The position numbers and the translations under genes were made by a program. A stretch of 40,619 bases of DNA from Alphaproteobacteria bacterium (GTDB lineage Bacteria; Pseudomonadota; Alphaproteobacteria; UBA2966; CAIVPW01), in assembly GCA_947481575.1 (NCBI GenBank), contig CANKGV010000022.1, positions 1 to 40,619 of the forward strand. The letters run 5' to 3'. The notes below the pieces were generated by a model. That model was not told where the DNA came from. It was given only the letters and a program-made list of their open reading frames with translations, and did no database searches. Below, piece by piece: positions 8,599 to 18,495 of the stretch (its first letter is position 1; each line of letters opens with the position of its first letter).

Positions 8599-9863
8599 AT
8601 GCTGTCCAAGGACATGAAGCTGCGGGGTTTGGCGCGCCTGTCGATGGCGTTCGTGCTCGCCGGAGGCCGTGGCTCGCGGCTGGAGGAACTCACCGACAAA
8701 CGGGCGAAGCCCGCGGTCTACTTCGGTGGCAAGTCCCGCATCATCGATTTCGCGCTGTCGAACGCGCTGAATTCGGGGATCCGTCGCATCGGTGTGGCAA
8801 CGCAGTTCATGGCGCATAGCCTGATCCGCCACTTGCACCGCGGCTGGAACTTTCTGCGCCCGGAGCGCAACGAGAGCTTCGACGTGCTGCCGGCCAGCCA
8901 GCGCATTCCGGGCAACTGGTATGCAGGGACCGCGGACGCCGTGTACCAGAACCTCGACATCATCGAAGGTTACGGTCCCGAGTACATGGTCATCCTTGCC
9001 GGCGACCACGTGTACAAGATGGACTACGAGTTGATGCTGCAGCAGCACGTCGAATCGGAAGCCGACGTGACCATTGGCTGCGTGGAAGTAGCGCGCTCGG
9101 AAGCCAGCGGCTTCGGCATCATGGATGTGGACGCCGGCGACCGCATCACCCGCTTCATCGAAAAGCCCAAGGATCCGCCATCGATCCCCGGACGCCCCAA
9201 TGTTTCCCTCGCGAGCATGGGCATCTACGTATTCAAGACCAAATTCCTGTTCGATCAGCTGCGCCGCGACGCCGCAGCACCTGGCTCGAGCCGCGACTTC
9301 GGCAAAGATATCATTCCGTTCATCGTGAAGAACGGTAAGGCCGTCGCCCACCGCTTCACCAAGTCATGCGTGCGCTCGGGCGCCGAGCCGCAAATCTATT
9401 GGCGCGATGTCGGCACCGTGGATGCCTACTGGGAAGCCAACATCGATTTGACCGACATTGTCCCGGGGCTCGACCTGTACCACCGCGAATGGCCCATTTG
9501 GACGTATGCCGAAATCACCCCGCCGGCCAAGTTCGTGCACAACGAACACGGGCGTCGCGGCATGGCCGTCAGCTCGTCGGTGTCGGGCGGCTGCATCGTA
9601 TCCGGTGCTTACCTGCACCAGTCGCTCCTGTTCACCGGCGTGCGCGTCAACTCGTATTCTCAGTTGGAAGGCGCAGTAGTCCTCCCGTATGCGCAAATCG
9701 GCCGGTCGTCGAGGCTATCCAATGTGGTGATCGACAGTGGGGGCAAATTCCGGAAGGTCTGGTCGTGGGAGCCGATCCGGAACTGGACGCCAAGCGGTTT
9801 CGTCGCACTGAAAAGGGTGTCTGCCTAATCACCCAGCCGATGATCGACCGCCTGCGCGGCTGA
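8599..9863 (+). CDS. glgC: Glucose-1-phosphate adenylyltransferase, with an apparent frameshift near its 3' end
   Basis: GlgC makes ADP-glucose from glucose-1-phosphate and ATP, the first step of glycogen synthesis. The N-terminal nucleotidyltransferase has AGGRGSRL (21-28) and the activator/substrate segment [14 protein letters not shown] (38-51); the C-terminal left-handed beta helix follows. The original frame runs to 9828 but its last roughly 30 residues are unlike the family. From about 9742 the overlapping frame gives the family ending ([19 protein letters not shown] to MIDRLRG) and stops at 9861-9863. The switch sits at a GGGGG run (9739-9743); one added base would restore a protein of about 421 residues. 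This may be a sequencing or assembly error, or a real mutation. glgA starts four bases after the restored stop, as expected of an operon. Confidence 0.9.
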
Positions 9864-9867
9864 TGCC

Positions 9868-11319
9868 ATGCGGGTGCTGTTCGTCGCGTCGGAACTCTAC
9901 CCGCTGGTCAAGACCGGTGGGCTAGCCGATGTGTGCGGGGCGTTGCCCCTCGCGTTGGCGCAGCAGCGTTTCGATGTTCGCGCGCTGATTCCGGCATACC
10001 CGGGCGTCTTGGATGGACTGCGCGCGCAAGTGACCCGCTTGCGCATGGATCCACTATTCGGCGGCGCGGTCCGCGTCGTCGCCGGGCTAAGCGAAACCGG
10101 CACGCAGGTGTTCGCGCTCGACGCCCCACATTTATTCGCGCGAAAAGGCAATCCGTACGTCGGTCCCGACGGGCGTGACTGGCCGGACAACCATTTGCGC
10201 TTCGGTGCGTTGAGCTGGATGGCGCGCGAAATCGGGCTGGGGCGCCTCGGCGATTGGCGCCCGGATATTGTTCACGCTCACGACTGGCAGGCAGGGCTCG
10301 CCCCCGCCTACTTGGCACTGTCGCGCGACCGCCGGCCGGCCACGGTGATCACGATCCATAACATCGCGTTCCAGGGACTGTTCCCGGCCGACACGCTGAC
10401 GCCACTGCGTCTGCCGCAGTCGGCCTTCACACCGGAAGGCGTCGAGTACCACGGCAAAGTTGGGTTCCTGAAAGCAGGCTTGCACTACGCCGACCAGATC
10501 ACGACCGTTAGTCCGACCTACGCCCGCGAGATCCAGACCCCGGAATTCGGCGAGGGCCTCGATGGCTTGTTGCGCCACCGCGCGCGGCAGTTGACCGGCA
10601 TCGTCAACGGCATCGACGCCGGAAAATGTAACCCTGCCGCCGATGCCAGCATCGCCGCCCGCTACACCGCGACGAAGCCCGAGGGTAAGGGCGCCAACAA
10701 AGCGGCGCTGCAGTCGCGCCTGGGTTTGCAGGTCAACGCTGCGGCCCCGCTGTTTTGCGTGATCAGCCGAATGTCGGCGCAAAAGGGCTTGGACTTGCTG
10801 CTTGCCAACTTGCCGACACTCCTGGCGGGTGGAGGACAATTGGCGGTGCTGGGCAATGGCGACGCCAACTTGGAGACCGGCTTCCGCAATGCGATGACCG
10901 CAAACCCGGGGCGGATCGGCGGCGTGATCGGCTACGACGAGCCGTTGGCGCATCTGATGCAGGCCGGCGCCGATGTCATCGTTGTGCCCTCCAGGTTCGA
11001 GCCGTGCGGCCTTACCCAGCTATACGGCCTGCGCTACGGCACCCTGCCCCTGGTCGCGCGGCTTGGTGGATTGGCGGACACCGTGATCGATGCCAACGAG
11101 GCGGCGATGCACGACGGTGTCGCCACCGGCTTCCAGTTCGCGCCTGTGACCACGGAGGCGCTGGGCAATGCGTTCACGCGCGTGTTCGAGCTATACGCAC
11201 GCAAGGATGCGTGGCGTCAGGTCGTTCACCGCGCTATGACGCGCAAGGTTGGCTGGCAGGAACCAGCGGAAAAGTACGCGGCGCTCTACCGAAGTCTTGT
11301 GCCGCCCGAAGCTGTTTAG
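9868..11319 (+). CDS. glgA: Glycogen synthase (ADP-glucose, GT5)
   Basis: The protein has 483 residues, the usual length for bacterial GlgA, which extends alpha-1,4-glucan chains with ADP-glucose in the cytoplasm. The N-terminal signature KTGGLADVCGALP (15-27) contains the ADP-glucose-binding Lys15. A GT-B second domain carries the SRMSAQKGLDLL turn and the conserved acid segment SRFEPCGLTQLYGLRYGT (about 374-391). It is the second gene of the glgC-glgA pair. Its stop overlaps the stop of the convergent pgl gene. No branching enzyme or phosphorylase is in the window, so those must lie elsewhere. Confidence 0.96.
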   Translation: MRVLFVASELYPLVKTGGLADVCGALPLALAQQRFDVRALIPAYPGVLDGLRAQVTRLRMDPLFGGAVRVVAGLSETGTQVFALDAPHLFARKGNPYVGPDGRDWPDNHLRFGALSWMAREIGLGRLGDWRPDIVHAHDWQAGLAPAYLALSRDRRPATVITIHNIAFQGLFPADTLTPLRLPQSAFTPEGVEYHGKVGFLKAGLHYADQITTVSPTYAREIQTPEFGEGLDGLLRHRARQLTGIVNGIDAGKCNPAADASIAARYTATKPEGKGANKAALQSRLGLQVNAAAPLFCVISRMSAQKGLDLLLANLPTLLAGGGQLAVLGNGDANLETGFRNAMTANPGRIGGVIGYDEPLAHLMQAGADVIVVPSRFEPCGLTQLYGLRYGTLPLVARLGGLADTVIDANEAAMHDGVATGFQFAPVTTEALGNAFTRVFELYARKDAWRQVVHRAMTRKVGWQEPAEKYAALYRSLVPPEAV

Positions 11320-12038
11320 GCGCCCTCGGCCGCAGCGCGGTCAAGGAACCAATGCAGCGTCCCTACCGGACGCACATGGGCGATCGGCAGGTCGTCGCCG
11401 CGTTGGATGCGTTGCAGCACCTCGTGCTTGCCAGCACCCGCACCCAGGACCACCAGGTGGCGCGCCGACTCAAGGGTCGGGTAGGTCAGTGTGATACGGG
11501 GCTCGGGTTTGACGCCAACGACGGCAGCCGCCCAGCGGCGGCGCTCCGACAGCACCGCAGTGCCGGGGAACAGAGACGCACAATGGCCATCGTCGCCGAA
11601 CCCCAATAACACAACGTCGAACAACGGCCGCGCGGGATCGAGGGTTGCGCTGCCATAAGCAGACTGCAGCAACCGCTCATACTCCGTCGCCGCTTGGTCC
11701 GGGGTCGTGCCGACCGTCCGCACCGGATGGATGTGGGTGACCGGAACCGCGGCCGGCCCAAACATGGCGATCCGGGTGTTGCGGTAGTTGTTACTCGGGT
11801 CTTCCTGCGGCACGAAGCGTTCGTCACCCCAGAACCAATGCACCCGCGCCCACGGCATGCGCGGAGCAAATTCGGGCGTGGCGAGCAGTTCATACATTCG
11901 CTTCGGCGTCGTACCACCGGCCAAGCAGACTCGTAGATCACCGCTCGCCTGCTGGCACGTTTGCAGAACAAACTCCGCGCCGCGGCGCGCAAGCGCCTCG
12001 GCATCGGGCAATACCTCGCGCAATGTTGCTCCGGTCAT
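11316..12038 (-). CDS. pgl: 6-phosphogluconolactonase (DevB type)
   Basis: The protein has 240 residues, the DevB-type length. It hydrolyses 6-phosphogluconolactone from Zwf to 6-phosphogluconate. Family motifs are the sugar-phosphate-binding LAGGTTPKRMYE (39-50), GDERFVP (71-77), and the catalytic GFGDDGHCASLFPG loop (about 150-163) with its conserved His. The ATG overlaps the zwf stop (ATGA at 12035-12038), so translation is coupled. It is the last gene of the tal-pgi, gnd, zwf, pgl operon, placed directly after the enzyme whose product it uses. Confidence 0.96.
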   Translation of the reverse strand: MTGATLREVLPDAEALARRGAEFVLQTCQQASGDLRVCLAGGTTPKRMYELLATPEFAPRMPWARVHWFWGDERFVPQEDPSNNYRNTRIAMFGPAAVPVTHIHPVRTVGTTPDQAATEYERLLQSAYGSATLDPARPLFDVVLLGFGDDGHCASLFPGTAVLSERRRWAAAVVGVKPEPRITLTYPTLESARHLVVLGAGAGKHEVLQRIQRGDDLPIAHVRPVGTLHWFLDRAAAEGA

Positions 12039-13624
12039 GAACGCTTACTTTCTCCTGGATGCCACGCCATGCGGTTCCATGCCCGCCCGTCGCGCGCTAA
12101 CAAGTCGTCGGCAATTTGCGGCCCTGCGGCGCCCGCCGGGTAGTTCTGGAAGTTCCGGTAGGGGTCGGTGCGCCACGCGTCGAACAACGGCTCGACGATG
12201 CGCCATCCGGCCTCGACCGAATCAGCGCGCTGGAACAACGTCGCGTCCCCCATCATGCAGTCGTAGATCAGCGTTTCATAGCCGGTGCTGGGCGCCGCGT
12301 CGAAGTAGTCGAAGTAGTGGAAGTTCATCCACACGCGGCCAAGTTTCACGGTCGGCCCGGGAACCTTGGCGCCGAACCGGATCGATACGCCTTCGTCCGG
12401 CTGAACGTGGATCACCAGGCGGTTGGCGATCATCTTGTCGACCGCCGTGTCGCGGAACATCACCTGGGGCGGGTGCTTGAACTGGATGCTGATCTCGCTG
12501 AGGCGCTTGGTCATCGCTTTACCGGTGCGCAAATAGAACGGCATGCCGTGCCAGCGCCAGTTGTCGATGGTTAGTTTCATGGCGACGTAGGTCTCGGTCA
12601 TCGACCCCGGCGCCACATCCAGTTCTTCCCTGTACGGCTTGTAGGGTTGTCCTTGCACGGCACCGCCGACGTATTGGCCCCGCACCGCGCACTCGCCGGG
12701 GTGCTTGGCATCGGCGAAGCGTAGCGCGTCCAGCACCTTGACCTTTTCCGTGCGGACGGCGTCGGCGCTGAAGTCGTTTGGCGGCTCCATGGCCGTGAGC
12801 GACAGAAGCTGGAACAGGTGGTTCGGCACCATGTCCTTCAGCGCACCGGCACGGTCGTAGTACCCGCCGCGGCGTTCCACGCCAACGGTCTCGGCCACCG
12901 TGATTTGGATATGGTCGATGTGCTGCCGATTCCACAATGGCTCGAAGATGCCGTTGCCGAACCGCAGAACCAAGAGATTCTGGACCGTCTCTTTTCCCAA
13001 GTAGTGGTCGATCCGGTAGATCTGTCGCTCGTTGAGCACGCTGAGCAGTTGCTCGTTCAACTGACGCGCCGAAGCGTAGTCGGTGCCGAACGGCTTCTCG
13101 ATGATGACGCGCCGCCAGCGGCCGCTGTCGCGCTCTTGGCGCATCAAACCGGCGGCCGCGAGCGCGAGCGCGATGGGCGCAAAGAACCGCGACGCGACCG
13201 CCAGGTAGAACACAACGTTGCCGGCCGTGCCGTGCGTCCGCTCCACTTCGTCAAGGTGTTCGCCCAGGCGCTGGTACCCCGCCGGGTCGTTGAAGTCGGC
13301 CCGCATGAATTCGACGGCGTTCTCGACCTTTTGCCAGGCGTCCGCGTCAAACGCCCCCGCCTCGGCCCCGCGGGTCTTGGCGAAATGCTCCACCGACTCG
13401 CGCAGACCCTGGCGGAAGTCCTCGACGGTCCGCTCGCCGTGGTCGACGCCGATCAGACGAAACCGGTCCGGCAACAGGCCCATGCGCCGCAGGTTGTACA
13501 GTGCGGGCACCAACAGTCGTTTGGTTAGGTCGCCGCCGGCACCGAAGATGACCACCGTGCACGGCGGCGCCGGCAAGGGCGGCGCGCCCTCTTCTTCCAG
13601 GTTCTCGATGACTTCGTCACGCAC
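12035..13624 (-). CDS. zwf: Glucose-6-phosphate 1-dehydrogenase
   Basis: The protein has 529 residues with a GTG start and a purine-rich site (GGGGAG) upstream. It oxidises glucose-6-phosphate to the 6-phospho-lactone. The Rossmann start GAGGDLTKR (28-36), EKPFG (176-180) and the substrate signature RIDHYLGKE (204-212) with its catalytic His and Lys are all present. Coenzyme preference (NAD or NADP) is not clear from the motif alone. It sits third in an operon behind tal-pgi and gnd, and overlaps pgl by four bases. Confidence 0.97.
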   Translation of the reverse strand: MRDEVIENLEEEGAPPLPAPPCTVVIFGAGGDLTKRLLVPALYNLRRMGLLPDRFRLIGVDHGERTVEDFRQGLRESVEHFAKTRGAEAGAFDADAWQKVENAVEFMRADFNDPAGYQRLGEHLDEVERTHGTAGNVVFYLAVASRFFAPIALALAAAGLMRQERDSGRWRRVIIEKPFGTDYASARQLNEQLLSVLNERQIYRIDHYLGKETVQNLLVLRFGNGIFEPLWNRQHIDHIQITVAETVGVERRGGYYDRAGALKDMVPNHLFQLLSLTAMEPPNDFSADAVRTEKVKVLDALRFADAKHPGECAVRGQYVGGAVQGQPYKPYREELDVAPGSMTETYVAMKLTIDNWRWHGMPFYLRTGKAMTKRLSEISIQFKHPPQVMFRDTAVDKMIANRLVIHVQPDEGVSIRFGAKVPGPTVKLGRVWMNFHYFDYFDAAPSTGYETLIYDCMMGDATLFQRADSVEAGWRIVEPLFDAWRTDPYRNFQNYPAGAAGPQIADDLLARDGRAWNRMAWHPGESKRS

Positions 13625-13648
13625 GAACCGCTCCCCGGCGCTTGCGCG

Positions 13649-14623
13649 CTACTTCTTTTCGACGTGGCCGCCGAACTGTTTGCGCATGGCGGAAAGAATC
13701 TTCTCCGCGAACGTGTGAGTTTGCCGTGAGCGGAACCGTACGAACAGGGCGGCGGTGAGCACATCTGCCGGAACCGCCTCGTCGATAGCGGCCTGCACCG
13801 TCCACCGGCCTTCGCCCGAGTCCTCAACGGACCCGGAGAAGCCCTCCAGCTTCGCGTCCTCGGCGAGAGCGATGGCGGTGAGGTCGAGCAGCCAGCTGGA
13901 GACAACACTGCCGCGCCGCCACACCTCGGCGATGTCGCCCAGGTTGAAGTCGAACCGGCGTTCCTCCGGAAGGTTCGTGGAGTTGGCGTTCTTTAGAATG
14001 TCGAAGCCCTCCGCGTACGCCTGCATCAGGCCGTATTCGATGCCGTTGTGGACCATTTTGACAAAATGGCCGGCACCGGATGGTCCCGTGTGCATGTAGC
14101 CGCGCTCCACCCGGGTATCCGCGCCCGTGGGACGCTTCGTGCGGTCTATGGTGCCCTGTCCCGGCGCCAGCGCATTAAGGATCGGGTCGAGGTGGTCGAC
14201 CGCGTCCTTGCTGCCGCCAACCATCATGCAGTACCCGCGCTCGCGGCCCCACACGCCGCCCGAGGTGCCGATGTCGACATACTGGATGCCCTTCTTGGCG
14301 AGCTCCTTGGCGCGGCGAATGTCGTCCTGCCAGAACGAGTTGCCACCATCGATGATGATGTCGCCCGATTCGAGCAATCCGCCGAGTTCGGTCACGGTGT
14401 CGTCGGTGATCTTGCCCGCCGGCAGCATTACCCAAATGATTCGGCGCTTGGACAACTGCTTCGCCATGTCGGCCAAGCCCGTTGCTGGTTTGCTACCTTC
14501 GCGTGCCAAGGCATCCACCGCTTCGCGAGCGCGGTCATACACCACGCAGGTGTGGCCGTGAGCCGCCAGACGCCGGACGATGTTGCCGCCCATCCGGCCA
14601 AGGCCGATCATTCCCATCTGCAT
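13649..14623 (-). CDS. gnd: 6-phosphogluconate dehydrogenase, decarboxylating, short (probably NAD-preferring) form
   Basis: From the ATG at 14621-14623, which follows GGGGAG, the product has 324 residues. This is the short form; the E. coli enzyme has about 470 with a long C-terminal dimer tail. It turns 6-phosphogluconate into ribulose-5-phosphate, CO2 and reduced coenzyme. The coenzyme loop is GLGRMG (7-12), and an Asp (D30, in VVYDR) stands at the end of the second strand where it would select NAD over NADP. The substrate segments [11 protein letters not shown] (91-101) and [18 protein letters not shown] (180-197) with the catalytic Lys are intact. A longer in-frame start at 14704 would overlap the end of tal-pgi and lacks family likeness. 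Confidence 0.95.
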   Translation of the reverse strand: MQMGMIGLGRMGGNIVRRLAAHGHTCVVYDRAREAVDALAREGSKPATGLADMAKQLSKRRIIWVMLPAGKITDDTVTELGGLLESGDIIIDGGNSFWQDDIRRAKELAKKGIQYVDIGTSGGVWGRERGYCMMVGGSKDAVDHLDPILNALAPGQGTIDRTKRPTGADTRVERGYMHTGPSGAGHFVKMVHNGIEYGLMQAYAEGFDILKNANSTNLPEERRFDFNLGDIAEVWRRGSVVSSWLLDLTAIALAEDAKLEGFSGSVEDSGEGRWTVQAAIDEAVPADVLTAALFVRFRSRQTHTFAEKILSAMRKQFGGHVEKK

Positions 14624-14645
14624 TTGGTGTGCTCCCCTATGCGCG

Positions 14646-17477
14646 CTACGCCACGGCCCGGCGAATTGCCGCAGCCAACCGATCAAGCTCCGAGTAAAGG
14701 TCACCGCTCAGGTGGACCCGCAAAGCGCGGCGGCCGCGTTCAGCGAGTACGTCAAAATCACCCCGCGCCTGCGCGGCCTTCACCGTCCCGAACGTGTAAG
14801 TCTGCCCCGGCACAGCTAGGTCGTTTGGGTCGTCGCAGGTGATCTGCAGGAACACGCCGCTGTTCGGCCCGCCTTTGTAGGCCTGACCGGTCGAATGCAG
14901 GAACCGCGGACCGAATCCCACCACCGTCGCCACCTTCCGGGCGTCGCGAACCGCAAGGCGGATATCTTGAAATGCCTTGATGGTTCGCGCGTCGCGCGGG
15001 ATGTAGGCAAGGAACCCCACGTAATCCCCGGCGACAATGCGGCCCAAGTGGGCGCGCAGGTACCCGTCGAGCGACTTGTCCTTGGCGAGCTTGGCTAAGG
15101 CGGCGGCGTTGGCCGGATCGGTGAAGAGCTTGGCGCTGCCGTCGGTAACCACCGGACTCTCGCTAGGCAGCTTTCCGGTCGCTTCGTATGCGTCGGTGAG
15201 TTTGCGCGTGGCGATCTTGCTCGCTTCGACGTCGGGCTGATCGAACGTGTGCACGCCTAGAATCGCGCCCGCGACGGCTGTCGCCAGTTCCCACCGGAAA
15301 AACTCCTGGCCCAGTTGATACGGGTCGGCGAGCGAGATGCGAACCACGGGATGCCCCGCAGCCTCCAACGCCGCGATCTTGGCGGCGTCCGGGTCAGGAC
15401 GTTTGGCCAAGGCGAGATGCACGAACAGCCGGTCCGATCCGTACATGGCCGGCGCAGCCGCTGGCTCCGCGTCCACTGGGATGACGCCCTTGCCCAGCTT
15501 GCCGGTCGATTCAGCGATCAACTGTTCGGCCCAGGCGCCGAAGTCCTCCAGGCCGGGACCCGCAAAGACGGTGATCTTGTCACGTCCCGACTTGCCCGCG
15601 ATGCCGAAGATGGCACCCAGCACCACGCCGGGGTTCACCCGCGCCGGCACGTCGGGGCCACAGCTGCGGACCATCAGCATGGTTGACCTCAGGAACTTCT
15701 CGACGTCGATGCCCATAACCGCGGCGGGAACCATCCCAAATGGCGACAGCACCGAGTAGCGCCCACCGATCGTGGGATCGCCCTTGTAGATGTGCGCAAA
15801 CCGGTCGCGCTCGGCGACTTGCTGCATTTTGGAACCCGGGTCCGTCACGGCGACGAATCGCTTCGAGGCTTGATCTGCCCCAAGCGCCGCTTTGGCGCGC
15901 TCAAAGAAGTACTGCTTCAGAATGTTCGGTTCGAGCGTCCCGCCCGACTTCGACGACACAATGAACAAAGTGCTCTTCAGGTCGAGCTTAGCCTCCGTCG
16001 CCCGAATCTGGGCCGGATCGGTTGTGTCGACGATGTGCAGCTGCGGCCGGTTCGGCAACTTGCCGAACGTCTCCACGAGTACTTCCGGTCCGAGGCTCGA
16101 TCCACCCATGCCCAACAGCACGGCGTGCTTCAGCGGCGCGGCTTCCGCTGCCAAGGCGCGATACGCCGGCAACTCCCCCAGTTGGGTGCTGACGATGTCT
16201 AGCCACCCCAGCCACTTGTTCTCATCCTGGCCGGTCCACAGTTTGGCGTCTTTGGCCCACAGGCGGCGAATACGGCCGTCTTTACGCCAAGCGTCAAGTT
16301 CTACGTCGACCGCCTTTTGCAAGGCCTCCGGCAACGCAGCCGCCATCGTGTTCTGAGTAGTGCCGAGGTACTTCAGGCGCTTGTTTTCGACCGCCTCCAA
16401 CAACTTGTCAGCGGCGTCCGCAAATAGTTGCACTGCGTCGACAACAAGCTTGTCGGTTGCCTGCTTCATCGAGATCCCGGCCGACTCAAGGTCCGCCATG
16501 ACCTTGCGGGCGCCGGGAATGTCGTCTTCGATCGCCGAGCGCGGCTTACCATGGTCGCGAAACGCCGCCATGGTTGCCGGCGGCATCGTGTTGACAGTGT
16601 CGGGACCGATCAGCGTCTCGACATAGTAGACGTCGCTGTAGGCGGGGTTCTTGGTGCCGGTGGAGGCCCACAACAAGCGCTGCGTCTGGGCGCCGCGATC
16701 GGCCAAGGCACGCCAGCGCGGCGAAGAAAACAATCCCTTGTAGTGCTGATAGGCCAGCCGCGCATTAGCTACCGCGACCTTACCCTTGATGCTCTCGAGT
16801 TTGGCCTTGTCGCCGCCATCCTTCAGCTTGGCATCCGCCAACGAGTCCACGAGCGAATCGATACGGCTGATGAAGAAGCTGGCGACCGACGCGATGCCGC
16901 CGAGATCCTTGTTGGTCTTCGCATACCGCTCCAGCCCGCGAATGTAGGCGTTGGCCACGTCGATGTATGCCTCCTGCGCGAACAGCAGGGTCACATTGAT
17001 GTTGATGCCTTCCGAGATCAGTTGCTCGATCGCCGGCACGCCCTCTTTGGTCGCCGGCACCTTCACCATCAGATTGGGGCGAGCGACACGGGTCCACAGG
17101 CGCCGCGCCTCGGTGATGCTGGCCTGCGTATCGCGTGCCAGATACGGCGAAACCTCGAGGCTGACGTATCCGTCGCGGCGCTTGGTGGTTTCATACACAG
17201 TCCGCAGATGATCGGCAGCGGCCTGGATGTCCTCGATCGCGAAGTCCTCGTAGAGCGTCATTGGCCCGAGGTCTTCGCCATGGATAAGCTGTTCGAATTG
17301 AGCGTCGTAGTCGTCGTGGTGGCCGATCGCCATCTCGAAAATGGCTGGGTTCGAGGTGATTCCCTTGACCCCGTCGTCCTTCACCAGGCCGTCCAACTCG
17401 GGACCGATCAGGGTGCGGCGGATGTAGTCGAGCCAAACGGACTGGCCGAGGCCATCAAGCGCCTTCAACGGATTCAT
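14646..17477 (-). CDS. Bifunctional transaldolase / glucose-6-phosphate isomerase
   Basis: One 943-residue chain joins two enzymes. Residues 1 to about 370 are transaldolase, with TSNPAIFE near 41 and the Schiff-base Lys139 in MVKVPAT. The rest is glucose-6-phosphate isomerase, with [11 protein letters not shown] near 455-466, [10 protein letters not shown] near 510 and a C-terminal active-site section around 700-735. Such fusions are known in some alphaproteobacteria and other groups. Together they move carbon between pentose phosphates, fructose-6-phosphate and glucose-6-phosphate, which feeds Zwf in the same operon. The ATG at 17475-17477 follows GGAGA; an upstream in-frame start adds 20 residues without support. 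It is the first gene of the sugar-phosphate operon, 142 bases after the DUF58 gene. Confidence 0.95.
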   Translation of the reverse strand: MNPLKALDGLGQSVWLDYIRRTLIGPELDGLVKDDGVKGITSNPAIFEMAIGHHDDYDAQFEQLIHGEDLGPMTLYEDFAIEDIQAAADHLRTVYETTKRRDGYVSLEVSPYLARDTQASITEARRLWTRVARPNLMVKVPATKEGVPAIEQLISEGININVTLLFAQEAYIDVANAYIRGLERYAKTNKDLGGIASVASFFISRIDSLVDSLADAKLKDGGDKAKLESIKGKVAVANARLAYQHYKGLFSSPRWRALADRGAQTQRLLWASTGTKNPAYSDVYYVETLIGPDTVNTMPPATMAAFRDHGKPRSAIEDDIPGARKVMADLESAGISMKQATDKLVVDAVQLFADAADKLLEAVENKRLKYLGTTQNTMAAALPEALQKAVDVELDAWRKDGRIRRLWAKDAKLWTGQDENKWLGWLDIVSTQLGELPAYRALAAEAAPLKHAVLLGMGGSSLGPEVLVETFGKLPNRPQLHIVDTTDPAQIRATEAKLDLKSTLFIVSSKSGGTLEPNILKQYFFERAKAALGADQASKRFVAVTDPGSKMQQVAERDRFAHIYKGDPTIGGRYSVLSPFGMVPAAVMGIDVEKFLRSTMLMVRSCGPDVPARVNPGVVLGAIFGIAGKSGRDKITVFAGPGLEDFGAWAEQLIAESTGKLGKGVIPVDAEPAAAPAMYGSDRLFVHLALAKRPDPDAAKIAALEAAGHPVVRISLADPYQLGQEFFRWELATAVAGAILGVHTFDQPDVEASKIATRKLTDAYEATGKLPSESPVVTDGSAKLFTDPANAAALAKLAKDKSLDGYLRAHLGRIVAGDYVGFLAYIPRDARTIKAFQDIRLAVRDARKVATVVGFGPRFLHSTGQAYKGGPNSGVFLQITCDDPNDLAVPGQTYTFGTVKAAQARGDFDVLAERGRRALRVHLSGDLYSELDRLAAAIRRAVA

Positions 17478-17619
17478 TGGGTGGTCTCCAGGGCGCGAGC
17501 GACCGGCGCGGCACGCCAAAGAGGTAGGGGCACCCATTGGGAATAGGGTAGCGGGTCCTGGGGAAGATTCCGACGCCCGCGCACGTACCGCGGTGTCGCA
17601 GGCCAGACGGAGCCCCGCC

Positions 17620-18495
17620 CTAGGCGATCATGCCCATCTTGCGCCAATCCTGCAGGAACAGGCGCTCGGGCGGCTGGTCGGTCGGCACCAAGAGGTAGCG
17701 GCCATTGGCACGAGTGAACAGACTGTGTAACTGCTCGCGCCACGCTTCCAGGCTGCGCGCATAACGATCGCGGGTGGAGCGATCCAACGCGACCTCGACC
17801 TCGTGGCCGGTTTCGTGGTCGACCAGGCGGACTTCGCCTTCGCCGAGGGCGCTGGGGTCCATCTCTTCGCGCGAGGTAACGTGCATCCCCCACACTTCAT
17901 TGCCGGTGGTGTTGAGAATGCGGATCTCTGATTCGATGCCTTCGGTCCACCAGTCGCTGATGAGCACGATCAGTCCGCGGTTGGTAAGATGGCGCAGCGA
18001 CTCGCGTACCGCAGTGCCATACGCACCCGTGGTCGCCGCCTTTTGCCCCGACATCCAGTTGAATAGCGCCTGTGAGCGCTGGGCGCCGTGCAACTTGGGC
18101 GACCAGTGAATTCGTTCCCCGGCCCCGATGCCGACCTGGACCTGATCGCCGCCCGCCAACCCAATGAAGCCCATCAGGGCCGCCAAGTTGCACGCATATT
18201 CGAACTTGTTCGGAGTCCCGAAGTCCATCGACCGGCTGCCATCGACCAGAATGGTAATGGGTAGCTGGCGATAGACGTCGTACTCGCGCACGTAGTTCTT
18301 GCCGAACCGCGCGTGCAGATGGACGTCGAGATGCCGGAAGTCGTCACCCGCGTGATATTCGCGGTGATCCGCGAATTCCATGCCCGAGCCCTTGGCATTC
18401 GAACGCCGCTCGCCGACGCCGACCGACGCGGTCTGCCAGCGTGTAACCAGCTTTGACCGCGTCAGCTTGCTCAGCAGCGCCGGGTTGGGGGTCAC
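17620..18495 (-). CDS. DUF58 protein, MoxR partner (MxaS-like)
   Basis: The protein has 291 residues, starts at a GTG that overlaps the moxR stop (GTGA), and has no membrane segment. The DUF58 core includes EFADHREYHAGDDFRHLD (about 40-57). A von Willebrand A-like fold follows with a metal-site motif DGSRS (85-89). DUF58 proteins act with MoxR ATPases; in the mxa cluster of methylotrophs the DUF58 member is MxaS, needed for methanol dehydrogenase activity. The link to that role here is inferred from nearness to the PQQ dehydrogenase. It is the last gene of the four-gene operon; the 142 bases that follow hold no clear terminator. Confidence 0.9.
   Translation of the reverse strand: MTPNPALLSKLTRSKLVTRWQTASVGVGERRSNAKGSGMEFADHREYHAGDDFRHLDVHLHARFGKNYVREYDVYRQLPITILVDGSRSMDFGTPNKFEYACNLAALMGFIGLAGGDQVQVGIGAGERIHWSPKLHGAQRSQALFNWMSGQKAATTGAYGTAVRESLRHLTNRGLIVLISDWWTEGIESEIRILNTTGNEVWGMHVTSREEMDPSALGEGEVRLVDHETGHEVEVALDRSTRDRYARSLEAWREQLHSLFTRANGRYLLVPTDQPPERLFLQDWRKMGMIA

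Noticed and set aside
8458-9351. N-terminal extension of the cupin frame
   Set aside because: It runs antisense through glgC and has no likeness to a protein; a proper ATG exists at 8457.
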